A DNA stretch of 33,370 nucleotides from Chitinophaga pinensis (GCA_945865315.1 CAMBDK010000020.1:1-33370); one strand, 5' to 3'. Shown: positions 21,182 to 31,283, numbered from the stretch's first letter. Numbers and translations are program-made. Notes: a model not told the origin generated them from the letters alone.

Positions 21182-21235
21182 TGATTTATCACTACTTACT
21201 TTCAGTAATCACAATGCATTGTGGTTGTAGATTTT

Positions 21236-21418
21236 TTAGTGTTCAGAATCTGTAAGGTCGGGAAGAAAAAAAAGAATGAAAGAAGCAATAACAGGCAGTA
21301 TCATACCTATGAAAAACCAAAGCCAGGGCCTTCTACCCATTCGTTTAGCAAAACGTGCTGTTATTATTGGGACACTTAAAAAAATAAGTATTCCTATTAA
21401 AATAATAAATTCACCCAT
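21236..21418 (-). CDS. Small two-TM membrane protein
   Basis: 60 aa MGEFIILIGILIFLSVPIITARFAKRMGRRPWLWFFIGMILPVIASFILFFLPDLTDSEH. The ORF track start at 21505 extends into the upstream repeat and is unlikely. Confidence 0.6.
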   Translation of the reverse strand: MGEFIILIGILIFLSVPIITARFAKRMGRRPWLWFFIGMILPVIASFILFFLPDLTDSEH

Positions 21419-21431
21419 ATATATATTATTT

Positions 21432-21523
21432 GTTAGCCGCGGTTTGCAACTCCCAAAATTTTCAATGGCATTAAGCCTATTGGCAGTTCGACTTTTGCCA
21501 GACACATGTGTTTGTGCGCTGCC
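21432..21523 (-). repeat. Probable dispersed intergenic repeat
   Basis: Minus strand GGCAGCGCACAAACACATGTGTCTGGCAAAAGTCGAACTGCC...GGGAGTTGCAAACCGCGGCTAAC: contains the ACACATGTGT palindrome and GGCAG/CTGCC arms, and is less AT-rich than its flanks. Confidence 0.45.
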
Positions 21524-21526
21524 AAT

Positions 21527-22732
21527 TTATTTCGCAATTATTATTTTTCTTACTGTCAATTTTTCTTTTCCTTGCAGTTTCAAATAATAAATTCCGTTAG
21601 AAAGGTTCTCTAAATTAAATGTATATGGTACTGCTGGTTGAATATTTCTTTCCATGAAAATTTGCTGTCCAACTTCATTTAAAAGTTGTATTTCCAAATT
21701 ATTATTTTCGCTTGGAGCAACAAATATTGTTATATTTTTTTTAGTTGGATTTGGATAATACTCAAATTCAATTTTTTGGTCAATGTTTGCTATCCCTAAT
21801 GCAGTTGGTATATAGGTTGTTACAGTTTCTGTTATTGTATTGTGACCACTATTCGAACCTGTATTTCCTGCCTGAACAGTTCCATAATAATTGGGCCCTA
21901 AAACATATGGATAAACAGGATATAAATTTTCGTCGATAGTAACAAAGTAAGCATAAATCCCATTGGGATAATCAGGCGTTACACAATATCTTCCATTGTG
22001 AATATCCAAATCTCCTGCACCATTTACAAATGTTCTATCTTCAATAAATGCTCCCAATGGATATGTAGCATCTACAGCTGGTCCATTTGTTCGAGTAGTC
22101 CCTGTATTCATAACAAAACTACTTTTCATTCTTTTAATAGCACCTGTGCCGTTTGAATTGGTATAAGCATAAGCTCCATAAATAGGAAAGCCGTCAAAAG
22201 CATATCCAATTATAGGAGAGAAGTGCGTACTGTCAGTATCGTCATACAAACATTTTGGATTTACATGATGATGATATTCGCCACTTGGACCTGGATGTCC
22301 CAAACAATCATCAAAACTTATACCTTCATAAAATAAAGCATCTCTATTCCAAATGCCTGCACTATTATAACTCATTCCGTCTTTTGCGTTAAATATACTT
22401 ACCCCATTGCTCCAAACGCCAATGTGTCCTAAAGGTATATTAATTAAAGTGCCCGTATTTTCATCTGGAGTGCGTGTAATTTTGAAAACAAAATTTTTAT
22501 CCGATGGAATGTTAGGGTTTGCTGTCCAAGGTCCGATTGTATAATCTGGAATACATGTTGAACTTACATAAACATTATTTGTTGAATATTGTACTTGTTG
22601 CACATTGGTTAAAATACCTGCGTAACCAGTTGATCCAGTCGTATTTATTTTCCATGAAGTAATTTCGGGTGATAATTGGGCAAATGCTATGTTTGCGAAA
22701 AAAATTGAAGCTAAAGTGTAAAATTGTTTCAT
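21527..22732 (-). CDS. YHYH domain-containing protein with T9SS C-terminal sorting domain
   Basis: GPSGEYHHHVNPKCLYDD, IIGYAFDGFPIYGAYAY, and DIHNGRYCVTPDYPNGIYAYFVTID, plus T9SS tail YYPNPTKKNITIFV...LSNGIYYLKLQGKEKLTVRKIIIAK. Confidence 0.9.
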   Translation of the reverse strand: MKQFYTLASIFFANIAFAQLSPEITSWKINTTGSTGYAGILTNVQQVQYSTNNVYVSSTCIPDYTIGPWTANPNIPSDKNFVFKITRTPDENTGTLINIPLGHIGVWSNGVSIFNAKDGMSYNSAGIWNRDALFYEGISFDDCLGHPGPSGEYHHHVNPKCLYDDTDSTHFSPIIGYAFDGFPIYGAYAYTNSNGTGAIKRMKSSFVMNTGTTRTNGPAVDATYPLGAFIEDRTFVNGAGDLDIHNGRYCVTPDYPNGIYAYFVTIDENLYPVYPYVLGPNYYGTVQAGNTGSNSGHNTITETVTTYIPTALGIANIDQKIEFEYYPNPTKKNITIFVAPSENNNLEIQLLNEVGQQIFMERNIQPAVPYTFNLENLSNGIYYLKLQGKEKLTVRKIIIAK

Positions 22733-22904
22733 AATTTATAGATTATTATTGTTTGACAATTTTTATTTCAAAAGGTTTAATTTAGTTTTGTTTCAGCATC
22801 GGCTTAGTTTGTTTCCACATTTCGGCTAAATATACAATGTGGCCGCTTTCGTAAAAATAGTTATAAAAATTTTATTTACAAAAATTAATAGTTCAAAATT
22901 TCTT

Positions 22905-23045
22905 TCGCTGTGAAAGGTTTTTGCCACTACCTATTTCAATTGCGAACTAAAATGCTTAATGTTACTGTTAACGGTCATATAAAGTTTTACGGCTACTTGC
23001 AGTTTTTTTGGCTATGTGAAGTTATTCATTTGAGTGCTAACTAGC
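22905..23045. repeat. Dispersed repeat, copy A
   Basis: Aligns with 33201..33333: tcgctgtgaaaggtttttgc..acc.attt..aa.gcgaactaaaat...acggtcata...ggctatg...actagc. Confidence 0.6.
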
Positions 23046-23070
23046 AAAAAAATCTTGTAGTAGCGCGCTT

Positions 23071-23670
23071 TTACCTGCTTGGCTTGTTTGATCGGCTTGC
23101 TAGTATTTGTTCAACCTTCTCGAGTTTGATATTTTTATATTTTAATAAAATTAAAAAATGATACAACAAATCAGCAGCTTCGTTTTTAAATAATTCTTCG
23201 TTGTCATCTTTAGCCTCAATAACCAATTCAATAGCTTCTTCGCCTACCTTTTGAATAACTTTGTTGATACCTTGTTTAAACAATTGGTTGGTATAGGATT
23301 TTTCATCATCACTATCAATGCGTTGGGATATTGTTTGCTCCAAGCTATATAAATAACCTTTGCTGGTTTCTTCATTAAAGCAGGAGGTTGATCCTGTATG
23401 ACAGGTTGGTCCTATTGGTTCAGCTTTAATTAATAGGGCATCCATATCACAATCGAGTTGAATCTCTTTTACAAGCAAAAAATTTCCGGAGGTTTCACCT
23501 TTTGTCCATAAGCGATTTTTTGATCGGCTAAAAAATGTCACTTTCCCTTCTTTTTCTGTTTTATCAAAAGCATCTTGATTCATATAACCTAACATCAGTA
23601 CTTGTTGCGTTAAGTGATTTTGTATGATAACTGGAACAAGTCCGTCGGCTGTATTAAAGTTTATTTTCAT
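23071..23670 (-). CDS. hisI: Bifunctional phosphoribosyl-AMP cyclohydrolase / phosphoribosyl-ATP pyrophosphatase
   Basis: [41 protein letters not shown], then HisE region [30 protein letters not shown]. Confidence 0.97.
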   Translation of the reverse strand: MKINFNTADGLVPVIIQNHLTQQVLMLGYMNQDAFDKTEKEGKVTFFSRSKNRLWTKGETSGNFLLVKEIQLDCDMDALLIKAEPIGPTCHTGSTSCFNEETSKGYLYSLEQTISQRIDSDDEKSYTNQLFKQGINKVIQKVGEEAIELVIEAKDDNEELFKNEAADLLYHFLILLKYKNIKLEKVEQILASRSNKPSR

Positions 23671-24419
23671 CGGATTAATATATTTTCTGTTTTTAAATAG
23701 GTTTTTAAAATTTGAATAGAGATCTCGCCAAAGTGAAATATGCTTGCTGCCAATGCTCCACTAGCTTTTGTTTGCTCAAATACTTCTTTAAAATGCAACT
23801 TTGTTCCAGCCCCTCCGGATGCTATGATAGGAATTTGGAGTTGTTGAGAAATTTTATTGGTAATATCCAATGCAAAACCATTTTTGGTTCCATCATTGTT
23901 CATCGAGGTAAGTAGAATTTCGCCAGCACCTAATTTTTCACCTTCTAATGCCCAATCTATGGTTTTTAATCCAACAGGTATTTTACCTCCATTGCTGTAT
24001 ACATGCCATTCGTTGTTTTCGAATTTTGTATCAATGGCAAGCACTACTGCTTGGCTTCCAAATTGCTTTGCTATCTCTGTAATAAGTTGTGGTCGTTTAA
24101 TGGCCGCCGAATTAATACTCACTTTATCCGCCCCGGCTTTTATAATTGCCGATGCATCTTCCATCGAATTGATCCCTCCTCCAACTGTAAATGGTATATT
24201 TATTTCACGGGAAATTTTCTCTACGAGATCCACTAATGTTTTTCTTTTTTCATTAGTTGCCGTAATGTCTAAAAACACCAGTTCGTCGGCCCCCTCTTCA
24301 ACATATCTTTTGGCTAATTCAATGGGGTCGCCTGCATCACGGATATCTAAAAAGTTGATACCTTTTACTGTTCGTCCATTTTGGATATCCAAACAAGGTA
24401 TAATTCTCTTCTTTAACAT
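23667..24419 (-). CDS. hisF: Imidazole glycerol phosphate synthase subunit HisF
   Basis: [55 protein letters not shown]. Confidence 0.98.
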   Translation of the reverse strand: MLKKRIIPCLDIQNGRTVKGINFLDIRDAGDPIELAKRYVEEGADELVFLDITATNEKRKTLVDLVEKISREINIPFTVGGGINSMEDASAIIKAGADKVSINSAAIKRPQLITEIAKQFGSQAVVLAIDTKFENNEWHVYSNGGKIPVGLKTIDWALEGEKLGAGEILLTSMNNDGTKNGFALDITNKISQQLQIPIIASGGAGTKLHFKEVFEQTKASGALAASIFHFGEISIQILKTYLKTENILIR

Positions 24420-25126
24420 AGTGTACTTAATTCTTTTAATGAAATTTTTTTCTCGTAAATAGCTTTGCCTACAATGGCGCCTTCACAGCCAATAGCTTTT
24501 AATTTTTCTAGGTCTGCAATATTAGATACACCTCCACTTGCTATGAGTTTAATATTTAACTTACTCAATATCTCGGTGTATAATTCGTTAGCTGATCCCT
24601 GTAACATACCATCTTTGTTGATATCAGTACTGATAACGTAATCTACCCCTTTGGCTTGATAATCTTTAATAAAATCAACAACATCTAATTCCGTATTTTC
24701 TAGCCAACCCTGTGTGGCTATCATGCGATTATTGCAATCGGCCCCTAAGATAATTTTGTTTGGTCCATAGGTTTGTATCCATTCTATAAATAATTGTGGA
24801 TTGGTTACGGCTATGCTACCCCCCGTTATTTGTGAGGCTCCATTACCGAATGCAATTTTTAGATCTTCGGTAGATTTTAATCCTCCCCCGAAATCTACAA
24901 TTAATTTGGTTTTTGTTGTAATGTCATTTAATACCTTATAGTTGATGATTTGTTTGGCACGAGCACCATCTAAATCTACCAAGTGCAAATATAGCATGCC
25001 ATTGGCCTCAAACTCCTTGGCAACTTCTAGTGGATTGATGTTGTATATCTTCTCGGTAGCATAATCGCCTTTGGTAAGGCGTACACATTTGCCGTTCATA
25101 ATATCTATGGCTGGTATAATTCTCAT
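24413..25126 (-). CDS. hisA: ProFAR isomerase HisA
   Basis: [63 protein letters not shown]. Confidence 0.98.
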   Translation of the reverse strand: MRIIPAIDIMNGKCVRLTKGDYATEKIYNINPLEVAKEFEANGMLYLHLVDLDGARAKQIINYKVLNDITTKTKLIVDFGGGLKSTEDLKIAFGNGASQITGGSIAVTNPQLFIEWIQTYGPNKIILGADCNNRMIATQGWLENTELDVVDFIKDYQAKGVDYVISTDINKDGMLQGSANELYTEILSKLNIKLIASGGVSNIADLEKLKAIGCEGAIVGKAIYEKKISLKELSTLC

Positions 25127-25701
25127 AATGATAAAAAATTATTCAATATTATTTCTCCAATCTGGGCCGACTTTTCCGTGTGAAATTGTGTGGCGTAAAA
25201 ATTATCTTTTTGAATAGCTGCGCTAAACGGTAATATATAATTGCAGGTAGCTACCGTATCTTTAACAAGCTCGGCATAATAACTATGAACGAAATATACA
25301 TCATTCGTTTGGCTTATTCCTTTAAACATGGCCCCCGAGGTTTCCAACAAATTATTCCATCCCATATGTGGTACAATATCTATAGGAGGGAATTTTTTAA
25401 CTACGGTGTCAAAAATTCCAAGACATTTTGTATTACCTTCTTCCGAGCTTTTGCACATCAGTTGTAATCCCAAACAAATACCTAATACGGGTTGTTTTAA
25501 CGAAACAATAAGTTTGTCCAACTGATGTTGCTTCAAATAAGCCATGGCTGTACTAGCCTCACCAACTCCAGGGAAGATTACTTTGTTGGCCCTTTTAATT
25601 TCCGAAGGATCATCGGTGATGATGCAGTCAAAACCTAAACGTTTCACTGCATTCTCCACCGATTTGGTATTACCTGCATTGTATTTAATAATGGCTATCA
25701 T
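25123..25701 (-). CDS. hisH: Imidazole glycerol phosphate synthase glutaminase subunit HisH
   Basis: [62 protein letters not shown]. Confidence 0.98.
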   Translation of the reverse strand: MIAIIKYNAGNTKSVENAVKRLGFDCIITDDPSEIKRANKVIFPGVGEASTAMAYLKQHQLDKLIVSLKQPVLGICLGLQLMCKSSEEGNTKCLGIFDTVVKKFPPIDIVPHMGWNNLLETSGAMFKGISQTNDVYFVHSYYAELVKDTVATCNYILPFSAAIQKDNFYATQFHTEKSAQIGEIILNNFLSL

Positions 25702-26789
25702 AAACTTCCTTTTGTACTTGGTATCGAATAATTATTTGTTTTTGTTACGGCCATTTTTATTGTTTTTGCAAAAGCTTTAAAAATGGATTCTATTTTATGG
25801 TGCTCATTATCACCTTCAGCTTTTATATTTAAATTACATTTTGCGGCGTCGCTAAATGATTTAAAAAAGTGCATAAACATTTCTGTTGGCATATCACCAA
25901 TTTTTTCACGATTAAACTTTGCCTCCCAAACCAGCCAAGGCCTGCCTCCAAAGTCAATGGCTACCTGCGTTAGGCAATCGTCCATGGGTAATAAAAACCC
26001 ATAGCGCTCAATAGCCTTTTTACTTCCTAACACTTTTAAGAAGGCGTCGCCTAGGGTAATGGCTACATCCTCTATGGTATGGTGTTCATCAATTTGTAAA
26101 TCGCCTTTAACTTGTATGCTGAGATCCACATTACCATGTTTTGCAATTTGTTCTAGCATATGATCGAAAAAGCCAAGGCCGGTAGAAATATTTGATATAC
26201 CTGAACCATCTAGATTTACTATTACCGCTATATTGGTTTCGGAGGTAGCACGTATTACTTTAATTGTTCGTGGTTGAGTTGCAAGTAAATTATAAATATC
26301 TGCCCAATAGGGTGTGGATAAAACTGCCTCATCATTTATTTCTTTGCTTAAATAAATGGCTTTGCAGCCCAGATTTTTGGCAAGTTGCACATCCGTTAAT
26401 CGATCACCAATTACAAATGAATTGGCCAAATCGTAATTGCTCTTTATGTATTTACTAAGCATGGCTATGCCTGGTTTACGAGTGGGTAAATTATCTTTTG
26501 GGAACGAACGATCTATTAGAATATCAGAAAACTCAATTCCTTCGTTTTTAAAAGCTTGCAATACCTTGTTTTGTGCCGGCCAGAATGTCTCCTCCGGAAA
26601 GGAAACTGTCCCCAGTCCATCTTGATTGGTAACCATCACCAGTTCATAATCAAGTTCTTTGGCTATTCGTGATAAATTTTGGAAAACCCCAGGGTAAAAT
26701 TCTAACTTCTCTAAACTATCGAGTTGTAAATCAATTGGTGGCTCTATTACCAAGGTTCCATCTCTATCAATAAATAATACTTTTTTCAT
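25698..26789 (-). CDS. hisB: Bifunctional histidinol-phosphatase / imidazoleglycerol-phosphate dehydratase
   Basis: HAD domain [18 protein letters not shown] and IGPD domain ([46 protein letters not shown]). True start is at 26789 (4-nt ATGA overlap with hisC), not 26858. Confidence 0.97.
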   Translation of the reverse strand: MKKVLFIDRDGTLVIEPPIDLQLDSLEKLEFYPGVFQNLSRIAKELDYELVMVTNQDGLGTVSFPEETFWPAQNKVLQAFKNEGIEFSDILIDRSFPKDNLPTRKPGIAMLSKYIKSNYDLANSFVIGDRLTDVQLAKNLGCKAIYLSKEINDEAVLSTPYWADIYNLLATQPRTIKVIRATSETNIAVIVNLDGSGISNISTGLGFFDHMLEQIAKHGNVDLSIQVKGDLQIDEHHTIEDVAITLGDAFLKVLGSKKAIERYGFLLPMDDCLTQVAIDFGGRPWLVWEAKFNREKIGDMPTEMFMHFFKSFSDAAKCNLNIKAEGDNEHHKIESIFKAFAKTIKMAVTKTNNYSIPSTKGSL

Positions 26790-27808
26790 ATGGTGTTTTT
26801 TAAAGCGTTTATCAATTGTTGATTTTCTGCTGGGCTGCCCACAGTTATGCGAATACAATTGTTAACAATGTTATTTCGGTTACGGGTTATTACTTGTTGC
26901 GATACCAATTGGTTGTAAATGGAATTTGCATTGGTGGTCTCTGCCAATAAAAAATTTGCATCCGAAGGATATATCTTTTTAATCACTGGCAATTCCATTA
27001 AGGCTTGCTCTAACCATTTCTTTTGGTCAAGAATAATCTTCTTGTTCTTTTCGAAATCAACCTTATTATTTAATGCATCTATGGCAGCCTCCTGGTTTAG
27101 CTTACTCACATTATAGGGAGGCTTTACTTTATTAAATATAGAAATAATTGGGTTGTTAGCATAGGCAATACCTACTCTGGCAGCTGCTAATCCCCATGCT
27201 TTGCTAAAGGTTTGTGATACTATAAGATTGGGGTATTGTTTGAGTTTTGAAAGATAAGATTCCTGTTTGCTGAAATCTATGTATGCCTCATCTACTAAAA
27301 CAATACCATTGAAATTTTGCATGATTTTTTCTATGTTATCGATGCAATTTCCACTCGGGTTATTAGGCGAACAAATAAAAATTAGCTTTAGGTTCGGTAT
27401 TTTGAGTGTCTTTTCAAACTCCTCTTGGTTGATTTGAAAAGAATCGTTCAAGGGAAGTTTAATCAATTCAACTTCATTGATTGCGGCCGATACATCATAC
27501 ATGCCATAGGTTGGTGAAAATGTTAATGCCTTATCCTTTCCTGGAGTACAAAATATTCTAAATGCCAAATCGATTATCTCATCGCTACCATTACCAATGA
27601 AAATATTTTCTAATGGTATGGATTTATAAGCGGATAATATTTGCTTCAACTCCATTTGGTAAGGATCTGGATACCGATTCAGCGTACCAAATGGATTTTC
27701 GTTGGCATCTAAAAAGGTGCCGTTCTTTCCACTAAACTCATTCCTTGCGCTTGAATATGGCATTAGATGGAGAATATTTTTACGGACAATATTTTCTAAG
27801 TTAAACAT
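26786..27808 (-). CDS. hisC: Histidinol-phosphate aminotransferase
   Basis: [74 protein letters not shown]. Confidence 0.98.
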   Translation of the reverse strand: MFNLENIVRKNILHLMPYSSARNEFSGKNGTFLDANENPFGTLNRYPDPYQMELKQILSAYKSIPLENIFIGNGSDEIIDLAFRIFCTPGKDKALTFSPTYGMYDVSAAINEVELIKLPLNDSFQINQEEFEKTLKIPNLKLIFICSPNNPSGNCIDNIEKIMQNFNGIVLVDEAYIDFSKQESYLSKLKQYPNLIVSQTFSKAWGLAAARVGIAYANNPIISIFNKVKPPYNVSKLNQEAAIDALNNKVDFEKNKKIILDQKKWLEQALMELPVIKKIYPSDANFLLAETTNANSIYNQLVSQQVITRNRNNIVNNCIRITVGSPAENQQLINALKNTI

Positions 27809-27809
27809 G

Positions 27810-29084
27810 TTATTTGTTTTTTAATCTAATTGTAACTGCATTTTTGTGGGCAAACAATTGTTCTGCTTCCGCCATCAGTTCAATGGATGGTCCAATATTT
27901 TCAATTCCATTTTTTGTGAGTTCTTGAAATGTAATTTTCTTTACAAAACTATCTAACGAAACCCCACTGTAAGCCTTGGCAAATCCATTGGTTGGCAAGG
28001 TATGGTTGGTACCGCTTGCATAATCTCCAGCACTTTCACAACTATAATTGCCTACAAAAACAGAACCAGCATTTGTAATTAATGGTATCAGTTTGTTAGC
28101 TTTATCGTTTGCCAATATTAAGTGCTCAGGTGCATAGGCATTGCTAAATAACATGCAATCTTTAAGACTTTTAAAAACGATGGCCTTGCTGTTTTTTAAG
28201 GCGGCTGTAGCAATAGTTTTACGGGGTAAAACTTTCAATTGTTTTTTTAATTCTATCAATACTTTATTTACAACCTTATCATCATCTGCACATAAAATTA
28301 CTTGGCTGTCGGCTCCGTGTTCGGCTTGTGATAATAAATCAGCAGCAACAAAAGATGGATTACATGTTTCATCGGCAATAACCAATACTTCGCTTGGTCC
28401 AGCCGGCATATCTATTGCAATTCCTATACTTTGTGCCATTTGTTTAGCAGCAGTAACATATTGATTGCCTGGTCCGAAAATTTTATCTACTTGCTCAATT
28501 GATTTTGTTCCATAACTCATGGCTGCAATGGCTTGAATACCGCCTATAGAATTCACCGAGGTAATTCCAACCAAACTTGCAGCATATAATATGGTAGGAT
28601 CTATCTCTCCCTTTTTATTAGGAGGTGTACATAAAATAATTTCTTTGCATCCGGCTATCTTCGCTGGAATTCCCAACATCAACACCGTTGAAAATAGGGG
28701 AGCAGTTCCACCAGGAATATAGATGCCTACTTTTTCGATTGGTCTACTTTCTCTCCAGCAAGTTACACCAGGGGTAGTTTCAATTCTTTTACTTTCTTCG
28801 TTTTGGGCGGCATGAAATTTCTCAATATTTTGTTTGGCAAGTTTTATTGCCTTTTTTAATGCAGGCGACAATTGTTTATTCGCATTTGCAATGGTTTTAG
28901 AATTTACTTGTAAAGATTTTAATTCAACCCCATCGAATTGGGCGCTGAATTTCTTGGCAGCTTTATCTCCATCTTTTTTTACAGCCTTAAATACCTCGTT
29001 AACTAATTTATTAAGGTTCGATTTTTTTACGCTTGGCCTTTCCGTTAGCCTCAACCAATCTTTTGGATTTAAATATGTTTTCAT
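27810..29084 (-). CDS. hisD: Histidinol dehydrogenase
   Basis: VGIYIPGGTAPLFSTVLMLGIPAKIAG, DKIFGPGNQYVTAAKQ, IDMPAGPSEVLVIAD, DLLSQAEHGADSQVIL, SAGDYASGTNHTLPTNG. Confidence 0.98.
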   Translation of the reverse strand: MKTYLNPKDWLRLTERPSVKKSNLNKLVNEVFKAVKKDGDKAAKKFSAQFDGVELKSLQVNSKTIANANKQLSPALKKAIKLAKQNIEKFHAAQNEESKRIETTPGVTCWRESRPIEKVGIYIPGGTAPLFSTVLMLGIPAKIAGCKEIILCTPPNKKGEIDPTILYAASLVGITSVNSIGGIQAIAAMSYGTKSIEQVDKIFGPGNQYVTAAKQMAQSIGIAIDMPAGPSEVLVIADETCNPSFVAADLLSQAEHGADSQVILCADDDKVVNKVLIELKKQLKVLPRKTIATAALKNSKAIVFKSLKDCMLFSNAYAPEHLILANDKANKLIPLITNAGSVFVGNYSCESAGDYASGTNHTLPTNGFAKAYSGVSLDSFVKKITFQELTKNGIENIGPSIELMAEAEQLFAHKNAVTIRLKNK

Positions 29085-29096
29085 AGGTTCATCTAT

Positions 29097-29954
29097 TTAT
29101 ATCACCATTTTTTCTATAGGAACTACCAATATACCTTCTGCCCCTAGAATTTTTAATTGATCGATCACTTCCCAAAATTCATCTTCCTTTACAACAGAGT
29201 GAATACTTACCCAACCAGGTTTAGATAAAGGCAATATGGTTGGGGATTTCATACCCGGAAGTATTGCAGAAATACTGTTAACGGCTGATTCGGGTGCATT
29301 TAACAAAATGTATTTATTTTCATCTGCAGCTCTTACAGCATCAATTCTAAATATGAGTTTATCAAGGATCTGTTGTTTTTCTTTATTTAGTTTCCTATTA
29401 GCTATTAAAACTGCTGTACTCGATGTTACCACTTCTACTTCCTTTAATCCATTCATTAAAAGGGTGCTACCAGTGCTTACAATATCGAATATGGCATTGG
29501 CCAATCCAATACCGGGTGCAATTTCCACACTTCCACCAATTACTTCAATTTCAACTGAAATATTTTTTTCAGTAAAGAACTTCGATAGGATTTTGGGATA
29601 GCTCGTGGCCACTTTTTTATTGTTGAAATATTCTAACCCGAAGTATTCTTCATCTTTTGGAATGGCTAGTGAAAGTTTACATGTTGCAAAGCCCAGCTTT
29701 TTTATGGTAGTAACGTCTTTGTCTTTCTCCCAAACCTCGTTTTCGCCAAGGATACCAATGTCAGCTACACCCTGCTCTACATACTGAGGGATGTCATCAT
29801 CACGCAAGAATAATACTTCAATTGGGAAGTTTTTTGATTCGGCCTTCAGTTTGCGATCTCCATTGGATAGTTGAATGCCACAGGATTTTAGAAGATCTAA
29901 AGATTTTTCGCTTAACCTTCCACTTTTTTGAATTGCAATTTTTAGTTTACTCAT
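29097..29954 (-). CDS. hisG: ATP phosphoribosyltransferase (long form)
   Basis: LKIAIQKSGRLSEKSLDLLKSCGI, LRDDDIPQYVEQGVADIGILGE, DIVSTGSTLLMNGL, and a C-terminal regulatory domain. Confidence 0.97.
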   Translation of the reverse strand: MSKLKIAIQKSGRLSEKSLDLLKSCGIQLSNGDRKLKAESKNFPIEVLFLRDDDIPQYVEQGVADIGILGENEVWEKDKDVTTIKKLGFATCKLSLAIPKDEEYFGLEYFNNKKVATSYPKILSKFFTEKNISVEIEVIGGSVEIAPGIGLANAIFDIVSTGSTLLMNGLKEVEVVTSSTAVLIANRKLNKEKQQILDKLIFRIDAVRAADENKYILLNAPESAVNSISAILPGMKSPTILPLSKPGWVSIHSVVKEDEFWEVIDQLKILGAEGILVVPIEKMVI

Positions 29955-29990
29955 TTTTACTTTTTTGTGCCTGAGAAAACGAATGGGTTA

Positions 29991-30025
29991 GAAACAAAAA
30001 ACCCCATCTGTTTGCTCAGACGGGG
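29991..30025 (-). terminator. Intrinsic terminator between the his leader peptide and hisG (attenuator)
   Basis: Minus strand CCCCGTCTG-AGCAAA-CAGATGGGG-TTTTTTGTTTC: 9-bp stem with one G.U wobble followed by a T-run. The opposite strand would have an A.C mismatch, so it favours minus-strand RNA. Confidence 0.9.
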
Positions 30026-30060
30026 TTTGAAATATGTTTTAGTTACAACACACCAATATA

Positions 30061-30117
30061 TCACCTCGACTGATCGAATAAATGATGGTAATGATGTTGA
30101 AACACAATTAGGTTCAT
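30061..30117 (-). CDS. his operon leader peptide MNLIVFQHHYHHLFDQSR
   Basis: ATG AAC CTA ATT GTG TTT CAA CAT CAT TAC CAT CAT TTA TTC GAT CAG TCG AGG TGA: four His in five codons, followed by a terminator and hisG. Not listed in the ORF track because of its size. Confidence 0.88.
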   Translation of the reverse strand: MNLIVFQHHYHHLFDQSR

Positions 30118-30135
30118 TTTTCTTTTAATTTTTTA

Positions 30136-30165
30136 CAAAGTTAAAAATAATTTTTGAGTACACAA
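30136..30165 (-). promoter_or_regulatory. Bacteroidota-type sigma-A promoter for the his operon
   Basis: Minus strand TTG (30165-30163), 19-nt spacer, TAACTTTG (30143-30136), matching the -33 TTG / N19 / -7 TAnnTTTG consensus. Located just upstream of the leader peptide. Confidence 0.75.
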
Positions 30166-30195
30166 TATTAATAATTTGCTTTACGATAATATTTA

Positions 30196-31032
30196 TCAAG
30201 TTTTCACGCCCATAACAAGTATGTCGTCTGTCTGTTCTGTTTCTTTTCTATATTCCACAATGAATTTGTCTATTGCTATCCCTTGCGCTTGTATTGTTAA
30301 ATTTTGCAATGATAAAAGCAACTCTTTAAAACGTCTTTTAGTAAATTTATTTTCTCCTTCGCCTCCAAACTGGTTTTGAAAACCATCACTGAAGATGTAA
30401 ATATTCTCTCCTGTCTTTAAAGTGAAAGTATGGTTCGTAAATGGTTTACTGTCCTCACTATATCCTATGGATTGTTTGTCTGCCTTGGTTTCTATTAGTT
30501 CATGATTACTGATTAACCACAAAGGATTATTAGCACCAGCCCATTCTAACTTGTTTGTATAAATTTTGTAAGCACAAAGCGAAATATCCATTCCGTCTTT
30601 TATATCTTCTTCGCTTTTACTAAAGTTTTCTTTCACTATTTCTGATGTCTTATCAAGTATTGCAGCTGGTTGTGTTAAACCAAATTCTCTTACTGCTCTG
30701 TTAAGTGCATTATGACAAACTACTGAAACCATTGCGCCTGGCACTCCGTGCCCTGTGCAATCGCAAGCGGCAAACAAAACTAAATCTCCAACGCTTTCCA
30801 TCCAATAAAAATCTCCGGCAACTATGTCCTTTGGTTTGTAAATTATAAATGAGTTTTCTAAATACTGTTTTACTATTTTTTCTGGCGGAAGAATTGCGGT
30901 TTGTATTCGCAATGCGTATTCTATTGATTCAGTTATTTCTCTGTTCTTTTCTTCTACTATGGATTTCTGTTCTGTAATTATTTTATTTTTCTCCAATAGT
31001 TCTTGTCTAGATTTGTGACTCCTACCAAGCAT
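30196..31032 (-). CDS. SpoIIE/RsbU-type PP2C serine phosphatase, apparently truncated at the N-terminus
   Basis: IQTAILPPEKIVKQYLENSFIIYKPKDIVAGDFYWMESVGDLVLFAACDCTGHGVPGAMVSVVCHNALNRAV; the coding-like sequence continues upstream in another frame. Confidence 0.88.
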   Translation of the reverse strand: MLGRSHKSRQELLEKNKIITEQKSIVEEKNREITESIEYALRIQTAILPPEKIVKQYLENSFIIYKPKDIVAGDFYWMESVGDLVLFAACDCTGHGVPGAMVSVVCHNALNRAVREFGLTQPAAILDKTSEIVKENFSKSEEDIKDGMDISLCAYKIYTNKLEWAGANNPLWLISNHELIETKADKQSIGYSEDSKPFTNHTFTLKTGENIYIFSDGFQNQFGGEGENKFTKRRFKELLLSLQNLTIQAQGIAIDKFIVEYRKETEQTDDILVMGVKT

Positions 31033-31283
31033 CTTACCAATTAAAGAATAAGATATTATAACAAAAAAAACCTATACTGGCCATTGTATTGTTCTTCTAA
31101 TTTTAATGCTCTCAATACCAAAAAAACTATAAAAACCAGAATAAATAAATAAACGGTTTTTTTTTCAAACTTATCATACGTTTTCTAATCCCATAAACTG
31201 TTTTTTAATCTATACTTTTTCGCCCATATTATTAAATCCCCTACTGGCTTGCTGATAAAGCTATATTTTAATAAATTTTTCAT
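31033..31283 (-). pseudogene. Disrupted 5' (membrane-domain) part of the PP2C gene
   Basis: Frame from ATG 31283: MKNLLKYSFISKPVGDLIIWAKKYRLKNSLWD*KTYDKFEKKTVYLFILVFIVFLVLRALKLEEQYNGQYRFFLL*. Adding one T to the T8 run at 31063-31070 would join it to FVIISYSLIGKMLGRSHKSRQELLEKN of the downstream ORF. Confidence 0.5.

Noticed and set aside
23857-24462. Long plus-strand ORF antisense to hisF/hisA (201 aa)
   Set aside because: Antisense to well-supported HisF and HisA coding sequence, with no family-like sequence; a composition artefact.
26313-26321. TGTGGATAA (inverted DnaA box)
   Set aside because: Lies within the hisB coding sequence with no cluster; probably chance.
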